A stretch of 64,000 nucleotides of DNA from positions 58,663 to 122,662 of the forward strand of contig CAZFYB010000002.1 of assembly GCA_964523145.1 (NCBI GenBank). Reading direction: 5' to 3'. The translations under genes were made by a program, and so were the position numbers. Positions 43,804 to 53,145 of the stretch are shown here, piece after piece (the stretch's first letter is position 1; every line of letters starts with the position of its first letter). This stretch comes from Microsaccharimonas sp964523145 (lineage in GTDB: Bacteria > Patescibacteriota > Saccharimonadia > Saccharimonadales > Saccharimonadaceae). The notes beneath the pieces were generated by a model. It searched no databases, had not been told where the DNA came from, and worked only from the letters and a program-made list of their open reading frames with translations.

Positions 43804-44181
43804 TAAAAAAGCGCCAGGTAAGGGTGGGCATCACCTGGCGCCGTTTTACCCTTTAACCCACCCAAGAAATGTTCAGTGAAGCGTCGCGACCGATAAATCA
43901 AATATGGAGCGCGCCTGATTGAATCTCGCAGAGGACAATCACTACTGTATAGTCACCAACGAACGTTTCTTTAAATCGGGCTCCTTTTTCCGGAGAAAAA
44001 GGCGTTAAAGGGATTAGTAAACATGCAAAGCTGTCAAGATAAATCTAAGCTTAGAAAGTGGAGGGTAGTTACTTTAAAAGCGCCTTGCATGCTACCTAAC
44101 ATAAGCAGTACAATAAATTGCACTACCGTTAGAAATAGGGGGTATAAGGTGCTTGGTTAATCTCGCAGAGGTAACCAATCG
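43804..44181 (-). ncRNA. Structured non-coding RNA of about 380 nt, class unassigned
   Basis: Transcribed on the minus strand from TTGACA (44211-44216)-N17-TGC-TATAAT (44188-44193) to a terminator at 43805-43841. Two hairpins carry the same 13-nt AATCTCGCAGAGG (plus-strand 44159-44171 and 43922-43934), closed by TTGGTTA/TAACCAA and GATTG/CAATC. A 10-bp long-range pairing joins GCCTTGCATG (44082-44091) with CATGCAAAGC (44022-44031). GGGTGGG in the terminator loop (43822-43828) can pair with CCCACCC (43857-43863), a pseudoknot. No open reading frame stands out, and no tRNA-like CCA end or RNase P core was seen. Confidence 0.75.
43805..43841 (-). terminator. Rho-independent terminator of the ~380-nt RNA
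   Basis: GCGCCAGGT/ACCTGGCGC perfect 9-bp stem (43811-43819/43833-43841), with six A on the plus strand (U run on the RNA) at 43805-43810. Confidence 0.9.
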
Positions 44182-44187
44182 TTTTTG

Positions 44188-44216
44188 ATTATAGCACTTG
44201 CTTGACTTTATGTCAA
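44188..44216 (-). promoter_or_regulatory. Consensus promoter of the ~380-nt RNA
   Basis: Perfect TTGACA-N17-TATAAT with TGC extension on the minus strand, the best match to consensus in the window; it diverges from dprA. Confidence 0.93.
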
Positions 44217-44235
44217 TACTTATTCGAGGGTAAAC

Positions 44236-45099
44236 ATGAAAATACGGAAAATCAATATACACGATATAGCAAAAGACGCTTATGTTAAGGTGTTATCGGA
44301 GGTGGATAGGCCACCAGATGAATTGTTTATATGCGGTTCGGTGCCGGAAAAACGTATACCTACCGTGGCGATTATCGGAACACGCCGTCCCACAAGCTAT
44401 GGTATCGAGGTTACCTGTAAATTAGCTGAAGATTTAGCGAAAGCCGGGGTGGTAGTAATAAGCGGCCTCGCTTTAGGGATTGATGCAGCCGCCCATAAAT
44501 CGACACTGGCCGTGGGTGGAGTAACGATTGCAGTACTGGCGAATGGGTTACATAGAATATATCCGGCTTCGCATACTTCACTTGCCAAAGAGATCATTAA
44601 AGGTGACGGGGCACTTATAAGCGAATACCCCGAAGGCCACGAACCAATGAAACACCATTTCTTAGCCCGTAACAGGTTAGTGAGTGGGTTAGCCGATGCG
44701 ATTGTGGTAGTCGAAGCCGGGGAGCGCAGCGGAACCACCTCAACCGTTACACACGCCTTAAGTCAAGGTAAAGATGTATTTGCTGTGCCGGGGCCGATAA
44801 CGAGTTTACTTTCAGCCGGCCCAAACAGATTGCTGCAAGATGGAGCACACGTGGCATTATCTGCAGAAGATATATTACAAGTGATCGCACCAGAACTCAT
44901 AGCCGGGCAGCAAAAACTCGTATTCGGCAATACACCGTTAGAAGTACGTATTATTGAACTGATTCAGCAAGGGGTGAGAAGTGGTGATGAATTACTGGCA
45001 AAAAGCGGCGTAGAGGCGAGTGAATTTATGCAAGCTTTGACGATGATGGAGCTTAACGGAACGGTGCGCAGACTGGGAGGAAATAAGTGGACAATTTAA
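44236..45099 (+). CDS. dprA: DNA-processing protein DprA
   Basis: 287 aa. Rossmann-like DprA core: VAIIGTRRPTSYG, VISGLALGIDAAAHKSTL, TIAVLANGLHRIYPASH, LISEYPEGHEPMKHHFLARNRLVSGL, VVEAGERSGTTSTVTHAL and VFAVPGPI. A C-terminal winged-helix-like segment (from about 225) follows. It loads RecA on incoming single strands during natural transformation. GAGGG precedes the ATG. With the pilins it supports a DNA-uptake capacity. Confidence 0.96.
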   Translation: MKIRKINIHDIAKDAYVKVLSEVDRPPDELFICGSVPEKRIPTVAIIGTRRPTSYGIEVTCKLAEDLAKAGVVVISGLALGIDAAAHKSTLAVGGVTIAVLANGLHRIYPASHTSLAKEIIKGDGALISEYPEGHEPMKHHFLARNRLVSGLADAIVVVEAGERSGTTSTVTHALSQGKDVFAVPGPITSLLSAGPNRLLQDGAHVALSAEDILQVIAPELIAGQQKLVFGNTPLEVRIIELIQQGVRSGDELLAKSGVEASEFMQALTMMELNGTVRRLGGNKWTI

Positions 45100-45116
45100 G
45101 CTGTTTATGATATAAT
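45088..45116 (+). promoter_or_regulatory. Promoter of orphan cassette gene 45190
   Basis: TGGACA (45088-45093), overlapping the dprA stop, 17 nt, TATAAT (45111-45116). The ~70-nt leader ends in GAAAGG. Confidence 0.85.
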
Positions 45117-45189
45117 AGTAAATAGCGTAGAGCTTCACACCCATTTCGAAGCTCCGCGAGAACTTCGAACTCAACCGAAAGGTACTACA

Positions 45190-45663
45190 GTGGCAACGAT
45201 AAAGAAGCTCCATGGAGCAATCCTCCTCAAGCCCCGCTTTTACTCCGAGATCGAACAGATCCTGACGAGTGATGAGGTGCACGAGAAGGTCCATGCGGCA
45301 ACCCGATGGCTTGCCCACTACGCCAACGACATCCCGCAAGGCGAAATCGTTGATCGTGACGGGCAGAACGACCCCCAACTTTCACGGAACATGCGTGAGG
45401 ACGGCGGCTCTCTATGGACACGTGTCCTCGAGCTCTTCCCCACAAGCGGGGGAAGCGATGGCAACTTCCTTTCGATCTTCATTCCATGGGAGATCGATGA
45501 AGTTCCGCCAAACTTCGGGTACTGGAACAGCCTGACGATGTCCCTGCAACCGCTGGACATCTACGATGTGCTGGGCATGTATACACCCGAAAGCCACGAG
45601 GCTCTCGTGGCACAGATCCAGCGATCACTCAACCCAGAACCACTCAACCTCTACGATTTCTAG
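45190..45663 (+). CDS. Hypothetical protein, orphan cassette
   Basis: 157 aa with GTG start after CCGAAAGGTACTACA. Soluble and acidic; one Gly/Ser loop (PTSGGSDGNFLS) and a Trp-rich middle. No family recognised. Isoleucine is almost always ATC and lysine mostly AAG, in contrast to dprA and topA on either side, pointing to separate origin or selection. Confidence 0.68.
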   Translation: MATIKKLHGAILLKPRFYSEIEQILTSDEVHEKVHAATRWLAHYANDIPQGEIVDRDGQNDPQLSRNMREDGGSLWTRVLELFPTSGGSDGNFLSIFIPWEIDEVPPNFGYWNSLTMSLQPLDIYDVLGMYTPESHEALVAQIQRSLNPEPLNLYDF

Positions 45664-45675
45664 CAGTTCGAAGCA

Positions 45676-45709
45676 AGCCGGCCCTTTCGGGGGCCGGCTC
45701 TTCAATTTC
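45676..45709 (+). terminator. Terminator of cassette gene 45190
   Basis: AGCCGGCCC-TTTCGG-GGGCCGGCT, then CTTCAATTTC. Confidence 0.8.
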
Positions 45710-45829
45710 ACATAACTATGCTTTACAAACCCCACCAACTTGTATACACTCCAACCTTGTGCTTAGCTAAGTAAGCAAAAGCACAAGCAGCACAGAACAA
45801 TTTAAGATAATTATCATACACTTATATAT

Positions 45830-48196
45830 ATGGCTAAAAATCTCGTAATCGTAGAGTCACCGGCAAAAGCAAAAACTATCGAAAAATATCTCGGGAGTGA
45901 TTTTCAGGTGCTTTCAAGTATTGGCCACATTCGTTCCATCGCTAAAAAAACTGCAGACGGCACGCCGCCTATCGATGTTAAGAATGAGTTCAATACCACC
46001 TACGAAGTTGATGCTGAAAAAAAGAAAACCATCACTGAGCTAAAAAAAGCTACCAAAGCCGCCGAGCAAGTGTGGCTTGCGACCGATGAAGACCGCGAGG
46101 GTGAAGCGATTGCTTGGCACCTTTGCGAAGTACTAGGTCTCGACCCTAAACAAACCAAGCGTATTGTTTTTCACGAAATTACTAAATCTGCCATTGAAGC
46201 AGCGGTCAAAGAACCTCGTACGGTTGACATGGAGCTTGTGCAAGCCCAGCAAGCCCGGCAAATCCTGGATCGCCTGGTAGGGTTTGAATTAAGCCCGGTT
46301 ATCTGGCAAAAAGTTCCTGGCGGTAAATCGGCTGGCCGCGTGCAATCACCGGCAGTTCGCCTTTTGGTCGAGCGCGAACGCGAAATCCAAAAGTTCGAAG
46401 GCTCATTCAAATTCAAAATTACTGCCGAATTTATTCACGAAGGCCTGACGGTTAAAGCTGAATTACCGCAGCGCTTCGATACTGAAGAGCAAGCAACCGC
46501 ATTCTTAGCTACGCTTGAACATGCTCAATTCACCGTCAGTAACGTTACGACCAGCCCCGGCAAACGAACACCAGGCGCGCCCTTTACCACCAGCACCCTG
46601 CAACAAGAAGCCAATAGCAAGCTTGGTTTTGGCGCCCGTGCCACCATGAGCAGCGCCCAAAAGCTTTACCAAGAAGGTAAAATCACCTACATGCGTACCG
46701 ACTCGGTTAACTTAAGTGGCCAAGCTATTACCGCTGCTGCTGAATATATCAAAAGTGCGTTCGGCCCAGAATATTCTGAAGTTCGCCAATTCAAAACGAA
46801 GTCTTCAAGCGCCCAAGAAGCTCACGAAGCAATTCGCCCAACAGATATGGCTACCGAAAAGGGGAGTTCTAATGAGTACGACCAAAAACTATACGACCTT
46901 ATTCGCCGCCGCACCCTCGCCAGCCAAATGGCACCAGCAAAACTTGAAAAGACCGTAGTAACGATCGACATCAGCTCAAGTGACCAAGCGTTCGAAGCCA
47001 AGGGCGAAGTTATTATTTTCGATGGTTTCTTAAAAGTCTACGGCGCAAGTAAAAAAGACCCAGACATTCTTCCGGCAATGGCCAGTGGAGACCAACTTAC
47101 CCTCGATCACGCCGAAGCCCGTCAAACCTTTGCCCGCCCACCAGCACGCTACACCGAAGGTTCATTGGTGAAAAAGCTCGAAGAACTCGGCATCGGCCGT
47201 CCTTCAACCTACGCCACTATTATTAATACTATTCAAGCTCGTGATTACGCCGTAAAAGGCGAGGGCGAAGGTGAAGAACGTGAGATTATTACCCTTAACG
47301 TTGCGCCCAATAAAGGCGTATCACGCGAAATCGTCACCGAAAAAACCGGTTCAGACCGCGGCAAACTTGTACCAACCGCCATCGGCATGATGATCAGCGA
47401 CTTCTTAACCGAGCACTTCGAACAAATCGTTAACTATGGCTTTACGGCTAATGTCGAAGAAGAGTTCGACCAAATCGCTAGTGGCGCACTGGCTCGAAAC
47501 GTTATGTTGCAAAAGTTCTACACACCGTTCCACGAACTTATCGAAAATTCTGGTGGCATCGATCGTTCTAAGGTAGCTCAATCAACCCCTGTTGGTACCG
47601 ACCCTAAATCGGGTAAAATGATCTACGCTCGCTTTGGTCGTTTCGGCCCAATGCTGCAACTCGGCGACACCGAAGGCGAAGAAAAACCTCAATTCGCCCC
47701 AATGCCAAAAGGCTCTCGTATCGAAACCGTTACCCTCGAAGAAGCGCTGAAAGCCTTCCAGCTCCCGCGACTCGTAGGCGAAACAAAAGACGGTCTGCCT
47801 ATTAAAGCTAACATTGGTCGTTTCGGCCCCTACATTCAAGTTGATAAACTATTCGTCAGTATTAAACCACTCGACCCGCACACTATCACCCTTGATGAAG
47901 CCCTCGACCTTTACGCCGAAAAGCTCAAAACCGAAGCCGCAAAAAATATCTCTGACTTTGGCGATGGTATTAAAGTATTAAACGGTCGCTACGGCCCTTA
48001 TATTACCGATGGCAAAAAGAATGCCAAAATCCCTAAAGATCAAAAACCTGAAGATATTACCCACGAACAAGCCAAGCAAATGCTTGCCGATGCACCAGCT
48101 GCAAAAGGTAAGTTTGCTCGGCGTGGCGCAACTGCTAAAAAGGCAACAAAACCCGCTACACGTAAAAAAGCTACTCCGAAGTCAAAGGCTAAATAA
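45830..48196 (+). CDS. topA: DNA topoisomerase I
   Basis: 788 aa type IA topoisomerase relaxing negative supercoils. TOPRIM domain: VESPAKAKTIEKYLG and ATDEDREGE (84-92). Active-site Tyr287 in YMRTDSVNLS. The C-terminal region has repeated GRFGPxxQ/GRYGPYI modules (from about 590) instead of zinc fingers, then a Lys/Ala/Thr-rich tail. It starts with ATG just after an AT-rich TATA tract; the promoter is less clear than elsewhere. Confidence 0.97.
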   Translation: MAKNLVIVESPAKAKTIEKYLGSDFQVLSSIGHIRSIAKKTADGTPPIDVKNEFNTTYEVDAEKKKTITELKKATKAAEQVWLATDEDREGEAIAWHLCEVLGLDPKQTKRIVFHEITKSAIEAAVKEPRTVDMELVQAQQARQILDRLVGFELSPVIWQKVPGGKSAGRVQSPAVRLLVEREREIQKFEGSFKFKITAEFIHEGLTVKAELPQRFDTEEQATAFLATLEHAQFTVSNVTTSPGKRTPGAPFTTSTLQQEANSKLGFGARATMSSAQKLYQEGKITYMRTDSVNLSGQAITAAAEYIKSAFGPEYSEVRQFKTKSSSAQEAHEAIRPTDMATEKGSSNEYDQKLYDLIRRRTLASQMAPAKLEKTVVTIDISSSDQAFEAKGEVIIFDGFLKVYGASKKDPDILPAMASGDQLTLDHAEARQTFARPPARYTEGSLVKKLEELGIGRPSTYATIINTIQARDYAVKGEGEGEEREIITLNVAPNKGVSREIVTEKTGSDRGKLVPTAIGMMISDFLTEHFEQIVNYGFTANVEEEFDQIASGALARNVMLQKFYTPFHELIENSGGIDRSKVAQSTPVGTDPKSGKMIYARFGRFGPMLQLGDTEGEEKPQFAPMPKGSRIETVTLEEALKAFQLPRLVGETKDGLPIKANIGRFGPYIQVDKLFVSIKPLDPHTITLDEALDLYAEKLKTEAAKNISDFGDGIKVLNGRYGPYITDGKKNAKIPKDQKPEDITHEQAKQMLADAPAAKGKFARRGATAKKATKPATRKKATPKSKAK

Positions 48197-48213
48197 CAAG
48201 CTAAAATGAAAGC

Positions 48214-48260
48214 AGCCTCCGGTGAAAAGGGACGAATCCCAGATCACCGGAGGCTTTGCT
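48214..48260. terminator. Hairpin terminator between topA and a convergent gene
   Basis: AGCCTCCGGTGA/TCACCGGAGGCT (48214-48225/48244-48255). The tail is TTGCTT on plus; GCTTTCATTTT follows on minus, so it may act for the minus-strand gene too. Confidence 0.75.
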
Positions 48261-48286
48261 TCCGCTTACTCAACCAACCCTGTGCA

Positions 48287-49033
48287 TCATCCAGCCGCCG
48301 GCAACCGTTCGCCCGCAGCTTTTGACGCAAAGAGAGTTTGATGGTGCTCAATCTCCTTCACTCGATCTTCAGCCTCCCAGACTTCAGCCCGGGCCAACTC
48401 AAGTTCATCCTCGTATTGTTTGGCGACAAACCGAGTCCAATCCTCGAACATTGCCTGCGAACGCTCGATAAAGCTCTCGCGGTGTGGCAGTTCTTTGAGA
48501 GCCGAGATGAATGCAAGCTTCAAGCTGTCACGAATTCGCTCATCATACTCGAGAGTGCCGGAAAGCTCGTTGTGCTGATCAGCAAGGAGTTTGTCAGACC
48601 TCCACCAGCTCGTCAGCCAGTCAACAACATCTCTGCGCAATCCTGGGTCAAAACGATCAAACGGAGTCTCAGACAAATAGCACCGTAGCACCATCATTGC
48701 TGGCGCATTCTCCACCATGGAGTCAAACCGAAACGAGGGATCAGCTTGCATTCGTTTCGCCTTCTGCCGAAGAGAGCTAGTCAGAACCAGGCCACCGATC
48801 CCCCAGACAATAAGCAGTCCATAGATCAGAAGTATGGCGATCACCACGACATTGATTGTGCTGTTCGAGCCTCCGGTGAGCGATACCCAGGCAAGCATGG
48901 CGACAATGCCGACCAAACCAAATGCAAGCCCTTTTGACACAGAATTCAAAGTCCAGTTGACCGCCAGCCACTCCACAGGGCTCAGCTTCCTGGACGCCCA
49001 GATTTGCCCATACGAACGCGTGTTAATGTACAT
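48287..49033 (-). CDS. Membrane protein with cytoplasmic coiled coil, orphan cassette
   Basis: 248 aa. Two membrane helices (about 36-54 and 60-86) are followed by a charged helical domain ending in a probable coiled coil (YEDELELARAEVWEAEDRVKEIEHHQ). Family unknown. AAGGAGAG precedes the ATG, and TGT-TATAAC (plus 49080-49085) is a candidate -10. Codon bias (GAG, ATC, CTC, AAG) resembles the other orphan cassettes. Confidence 0.7.
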   Translation of the reverse strand: MYINTRSYGQIWASRKLSPVEWLAVNWTLNSVSKGLAFGLVGIVAMLAWVSLTGGSNSTINVVVIAILLIYGLLIVWGIGGLVLTSSLRQKAKRMQADPSFRFDSMVENAPAMMVLRCYLSETPFDRFDPGLRRDVVDWLTSWWRSDKLLADQHNELSGTLEYDERIRDSLKLAFISALKELPHRESFIERSQAMFEDWTRFVAKQYEDELELARAEVWEAEDRVKEIEHHQTLFASKAAGERLPAAG

Positions 49034-49226
49034 GATCTCTCCTTAAAGAGGGTCGGGAATAAGCGGAATGCTTGAGGTAGTTATAACACTTTCTAACCTA
49101 AATAAAAAGCACGTATTATGTCTATATAATGTTTTTACACCACATCTTGTGCATAACTAAAGCCTTAAAACACTATTTACAGCAAGTGTCTACTTCATGC
49201 TATAATGAATTAATTGTAGAAAGTCT

Positions 49227-49255
49227 TTGACATTATTAATATAATCTTGTATAAT
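49227..49255 (+). promoter_or_regulatory. Consensus promoter of the sigma-4/HARE gene, with a second -10 upstream
   Basis: TTGACA (49227-49232)-N17-TATAAT (49250-49255). A further TGC-TATAAT sits at 49201-49206, suggesting tandem promoters. Confidence 0.9.
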
Positions 49256-49315
49256 GATATTAAAGATGTAATAGCACATTATCTCGAGGTGGACGAGAAG
49301 AAAGATAAGCACAAC

Positions 49316-50374
49316 ATGACCGAAACCACTGTAACTGCTCCAACTATCGACCTGAAAACGGGCGTAGCTGACATAATTTCTCTGATCGATCAAGAACGCG
49401 AACGAGAGATTATTACTCGACGTTTTGGCCTTTATGACCGCCGCGAGACCCTTGAACAAATCGGTGAATTATTGGGTATTACCCGTGAACGTGTGCGTCA
49501 ACTTGAAAAAGCTATTCTTATTCGCCTTAAAATCGCTGCTGAAGACGGCAAGACCGATATTGTCACTCAGCTCGAAAAACTCTTTATTCGCACCCTAAGC
49601 GAAATGGGCCGAGCAGCACGCGTTGCTGACCTCGCCGATGAAATCTATGGCAAACCAACCAACCAGCAAGAGCGAGCCCATGTAGCCTTTATCGCCACCC
49701 TTGCACCTGGCCTTACGGTTGTAGACGAAAACGATAACTACTGCCAAGCAGTTGCCATTGCCGACTACGGTGATGAGAAAAAGCTTCGTACTCGTATTGA
49801 CGAAATTGTTGCTGTTATTAAAGAAGCAAAAGAACCTCAATCTGTTGACCAACTCTTCGACAAGCTTAACTACGAACACCCACGCCAAGTCAGTGCTCTT
49901 GCCAGTATTAGTAAACAATTAGCACACCTTAAAGATTCTTGGGGCCTGACGAAATGGCCAACCGTGAACCCTAAAAATATCCGCGACAAAATCTACGTTA
50001 TTTTAGCTGACAACAAAAAGCCAATGCATTTTTCTGAAATCGCCAAAGCTATTAAAGGCAGTGCTTTCAAACGAAAAGATGTCACTACTCAAGCTATCCA
50101 CAACGAACTTATTAAAGACAAGCGATTCGTACTCATCGGTCGCGGTATCTACGCCCTTGATAACTGGGGGTACAGCAAAGGGACTGTCAGCGATATCATC
50201 TCTGGTGTACTAAAAGAGGCGAACGAACCGCTTCACCGTGATGAAATTGTTAAACGAGTATTAAAAAGCCGACAGGTGAAGGAAACAACCATTCTTCTTA
50301 ACCTCCAAAGCAAGCCGCAATTTAAACGTGTTGCCAAAGCAACCTACATACTTGCCGAACCAACAACAGCATAA
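49316..50374 (+). CDS. Sigma-70 region 4-like protein with HARE-HTH (RpoE-delta-like) domains
   Basis: 352 aa from the ATG at 49316. The frame opens with TTG at 49247, but that codon precedes and overlaps the -10 box. Residues ~20-75 match sigma region 4.2 (REREIITRRFGLYDRRETLEQIGELLGITRERVRQLEKAILIRL), with no region 2 or 3. The C-terminal ~220 residues contain winged-helix HARE-HTH repeats (KKPMHFSEIAKAIKGSAFKRKDVTTQAIHNEL; NEPLHRDEIVKRVL). Probably an RNA-polymerase-associated regulator; the contacts are unknown. Confidence 0.8.
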   Translation: MTETTVTAPTIDLKTGVADIISLIDQEREREIITRRFGLYDRRETLEQIGELLGITRERVRQLEKAILIRLKIAAEDGKTDIVTQLEKLFIRTLSEMGRAARVADLADEIYGKPTNQQERAHVAFIATLAPGLTVVDENDNYCQAVAIADYGDEKKLRTRIDEIVAVIKEAKEPQSVDQLFDKLNYEHPRQVSALASISKQLAHLKDSWGLTKWPTVNPKNIRDKIYVILADNKKPMHFSEIAKAIKGSAFKRKDVTTQAIHNELIKDKRFVLIGRGIYALDNWGYSKGTVSDIISGVLKEANEPLHRDEIVKRVLKSRQVKETTILLNLQSKPQFKRVAKATYILAEPTTA

Positions 50375-50422
50375 CCTGTTATTGCCAGATTGCTTCAGAG
50401 GTGAGAGAATAGCATAGACACT

Positions 50423-53071
50423 ATGGAATTCATTGGATTCATCTTCAACTTTCTCCTGCAATGGTATGTGTGGGTACCTATTGTTGCCGTTTTGGGCTAT
50501 TTTGCCTGGAAAAACTACCGCAAAGCCGAGGTACTGGCAAATATGGACAGCGACTTGCTGATCCTTGAGATACCAAAAAACAACGATAAAAAAGAACTTG
50601 CCGCCGAACAAATGTTCGCCAGTCTTCATGGTATTTTGCGAGACCGCGAAGAACTTAAATCGAATGGGGGAGTACAAGAACACCTCAGTTTCGAATTTGC
50701 CTCAGTCAATGGGCAGATTCGTTTTTATGTATGGGTCCCAAAAAACCTACGCAGTTTTGTTGAGGGGCAAATTTACTCGCAATACCCAACCGTGCAAATT
50801 CGACCTGCCGAAGAGGACTACGTGGCTCATGAGCGTGAACACAGCGTGGTTTACACCACCGAAATCGTTCTCTCAGAACCTGATGTTTTGCCTATTAAAA
50901 CCTTCCAAAGCTTCGAAGTCGATCCACTGGCCGGTATTACTGGTACACTCGCTAAACTTGAAGCAACCGGTGAAGAAATTTGGGTACAAATATTAACTCG
51001 ACCAATTGCCGATGATTGGCACAAAAACACCGCCAGTTGGGTAAAAGGTGTTCGAGACGGCAAGGGAAGTGGCTTCAAAACTGGCTTTGGCTGGTTACCG
51101 CAAATTCTCGAAGCACTGTGGAAACCGCCTGAAGCAGGTGATGGTAAAACAGTGACCGTAAAAGAACTGAGCGACCGTGATAAAACGCGCATATCTGAAG
51201 CCGAAACGAAATCAAGTAAACTTGGCTACGAAGTAAAAATCCGCATTGCCTACCTTGGCGATAGCACCATAAACGCCAAACAACAAATGCAGGCAATTGT
51301 CGGTACCTTTAAGCAGTTCAACAGCACGAACTTGAACGGTTTTAAATCAAGCGGCGCAACCTTTGCAAAAGAAAGCCTTGCAGCCTACCGTCAACGCGCC
51401 TTTGCCCGCGGTGGCTACGTGCTTAATATCGAAGAATTGGCCAGTGTATACCACTTGCCCCACACCAGTGTAGAAACCCCTAATATTGTCTGGGCATCTT
51501 CAAAAACAGCCGAACCGCCGGCGAAGCTGCCTATTATTTCTGGCGATAGCGCAATTGATGAAAACATCAGCGCCTTTGGTCTGACCAACTTCCGTGGTAT
51601 CAACCACCAATTCGGTATGCTACGCAGCGACCGTTCACGTCACGTTTATATTATTGGGCAAACCGGGGCAGGTAAGTCAGGGCTCCTTGAGTTGTTTGCT
51701 TTAAGTGATATCTTCCATAACCATGGCTACGCTATCATTGACCCGCACGGCGACTTCGCCGTTAACAACATGCGCTTTATACCAGGCAGCCGTTTAGATG
51801 ATGTGGTGTACTTTAACCCAGCCGATACCGCATTCCCACTTGGGTTTAACCCCTTAGAGGTCACGAATCCCGAACAAAAGAGCAACATTAGCTCCGAAGT
51901 TATTGGGGTGCTAAAGCGTATGTTCGGCGAGAGTTGGGGACCACGCTTAGAGTATATTCTGCGTTACACCATCTTGGCGCTTTTGGACCGCCCAACCACC
52001 ACTATGCTCGATATTACTCGCATGCTGACCGACAAAAAGTTCCGTAAAGAAACCTTGGCGTACTGTACCGACACGGTTGTCTTACAGTTCTGGAATGTCG
52101 AGTTCGCTAGTTGGAACGACAAGTTCCAGGCCGAAGCAATTGCACCAGTCCTTAATAAGGTAGGGGCCTTTACCGCTAACCCCACTATCCGTAATATTAT
52201 CGGCCAACCAAAATCGACCTTCAACATTCGCCAAATTATGGACGAAGGTAAAATCCTTATCGTCAACCTTTCAAAAGGGCTTATTGGTGAAGACAATGCC
52301 GCTATTCTTGGATCATTCCTCGTCACCAAAATACAACTCGCTGCCATGAGCCGAAGTGACATCCCGAATATTGCCGATCGCCGGCCATTCTACCTTTACG
52401 TTGACGAATTCCAAAACTTTGCCACCGATTCATTCGCAACTATTTTGTCTGAGGCTCGAAAATATGGCCTTAATCTGACTGTAGCTAACCAGTATATTTC
52501 ACAGATGACCGACACGGTTCGCGATGCCATTTTCGGTAACGTTGGTACCATGATCTCCTTCCGTGTGTCAGCTGATGACTCACCAATCCTGTCAAAGCAA
52601 TTTGAGCCTCAATTTGAGCCAAACGACCTGCTGCAAATGCACAACCGTCACTTTATTATTAACATGGTTATTCAAGGCGAGAAGGCTCCAGCCTTTAGTG
52701 CAACAACACTTACATTACCTCCAGAGCAAATCGACAACACTGGCCGTATCATCGAAAATACCCGCCGTCTCTACAGCCGTAGCCGTTCTGAAGTTGAACA
52801 AGAAATTAGCGCCGTAGTACACGCGCAGATGGAAGCTCAGAGCAGGGGAGCGGGTAATTCACAACCACAATCTCAGTCTCAAGCGAAGCAATGGCCTATA
52901 AGCGCCAGCGCAAAAGCAGTTGAGCATATTGTCGAAAAAGTCGTCAGCCCTAATGCTGACACCGCCGCTCCTACAGCTTTTGGCAGCGAAGGCGATACTC
53001 CGGTTAAAAAGAAACGCAAACGCACTCGTAAGCGTAAGCCAGCAGCTACCAGCGATACTCCTTCAGTATAA
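50423..53071 (+). CDS. TraD/VirB4-like type IV secretion ATPase (DUF87 type)
   Basis: 882 aa. One N-terminal membrane helix (about 5-28) is followed by a ~370-residue variable domain. The ATPase has Walker A GQTGAGKS (412-419), DPHGDF and Walker B FYLYVDEFQNF, with NQYISQMTDTVRDAIFGNVGTMISFRV as in coupling-protein motors. The last ~90 residues are Gln/Ser-rich then Lys/Arg-rich (KKKRKRTRKRKP). Such lone ATPases are common in CPR genomes. It may move DNA or protein; no other secretion gene is nearby. Confidence 0.88.
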   Translation: MEFIGFIFNFLLQWYVWVPIVAVLGYFAWKNYRKAEVLANMDSDLLILEIPKNNDKKELAAEQMFASLHGILRDREELKSNGGVQEHLSFEFASVNGQIRFYVWVPKNLRSFVEGQIYSQYPTVQIRPAEEDYVAHEREHSVVYTTEIVLSEPDVLPIKTFQSFEVDPLAGITGTLAKLEATGEEIWVQILTRPIADDWHKNTASWVKGVRDGKGSGFKTGFGWLPQILEALWKPPEAGDGKTVTVKELSDRDKTRISEAETKSSKLGYEVKIRIAYLGDSTINAKQQMQAIVGTFKQFNSTNLNGFKSSGATFAKESLAAYRQRAFARGGYVLNIEELASVYHLPHTSVETPNIVWASSKTAEPPAKLPIISGDSAIDENISAFGLTNFRGINHQFGMLRSDRSRHVYIIGQTGAGKSGLLELFALSDIFHNHGYAIIDPHGDFAVNNMRFIPGSRLDDVVYFNPADTAFPLGFNPLEVTNPEQKSNISSEVIGVLKRMFGESWGPRLEYILRYTILALLDRPTTTMLDITRMLTDKKFRKETLAYCTDTVVLQFWNVEFASWNDKFQAEAIAPVLNKVGAFTANPTIRNIIGQPKSTFNIRQIMDEGKILIVNLSKGLIGEDNAAILGSFLVTKIQLAAMSRSDIPNIADRRPFYLYVDEFQNFATDSFATILSEARKYGLNLTVANQYISQMTDTVRDAIFGNVGTMISFRVSADDSPILSKQFEPQFEPNDLLQMHNRHFIINMVIQGEKAPAFSATTLTLPPEQIDNTGRIIENTRRLYSRSRSEVEQEISAVVHAQMEAQSRGAGNSQPQSQSQAKQWPISASAKAVEHIVEKVVSPNADTAAPTAFGSEGDTPVKKKRKRTRKRKPAATSDTPSV

Positions 53072-53080
53072 TCTTAACTA

Positions 53081-53109
53081 TTGATAATAATTTGATATTG
53101 TTATATAAT
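53081..53109 (+). promoter_or_regulatory. Promoter of cassette gene 53146
   Basis: TTGATA (53081-53086)-N17-TATAAT (53104-53109), then a ~30-nt leader with GAGAGG. Confidence 0.9.
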
Positions 53110-53145
53110 AGCTTTTAGCCTATTCCCCAAACGAGAGGTTGTACC

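Noticed and set aside
43804..44181. The ~380-nt RNA as tmRNA
   Set aside because: Length fits, but there is no tRNA-like acceptor, T loop or CCA end, and no tag-like frame ending in a typical Ala-Ala.
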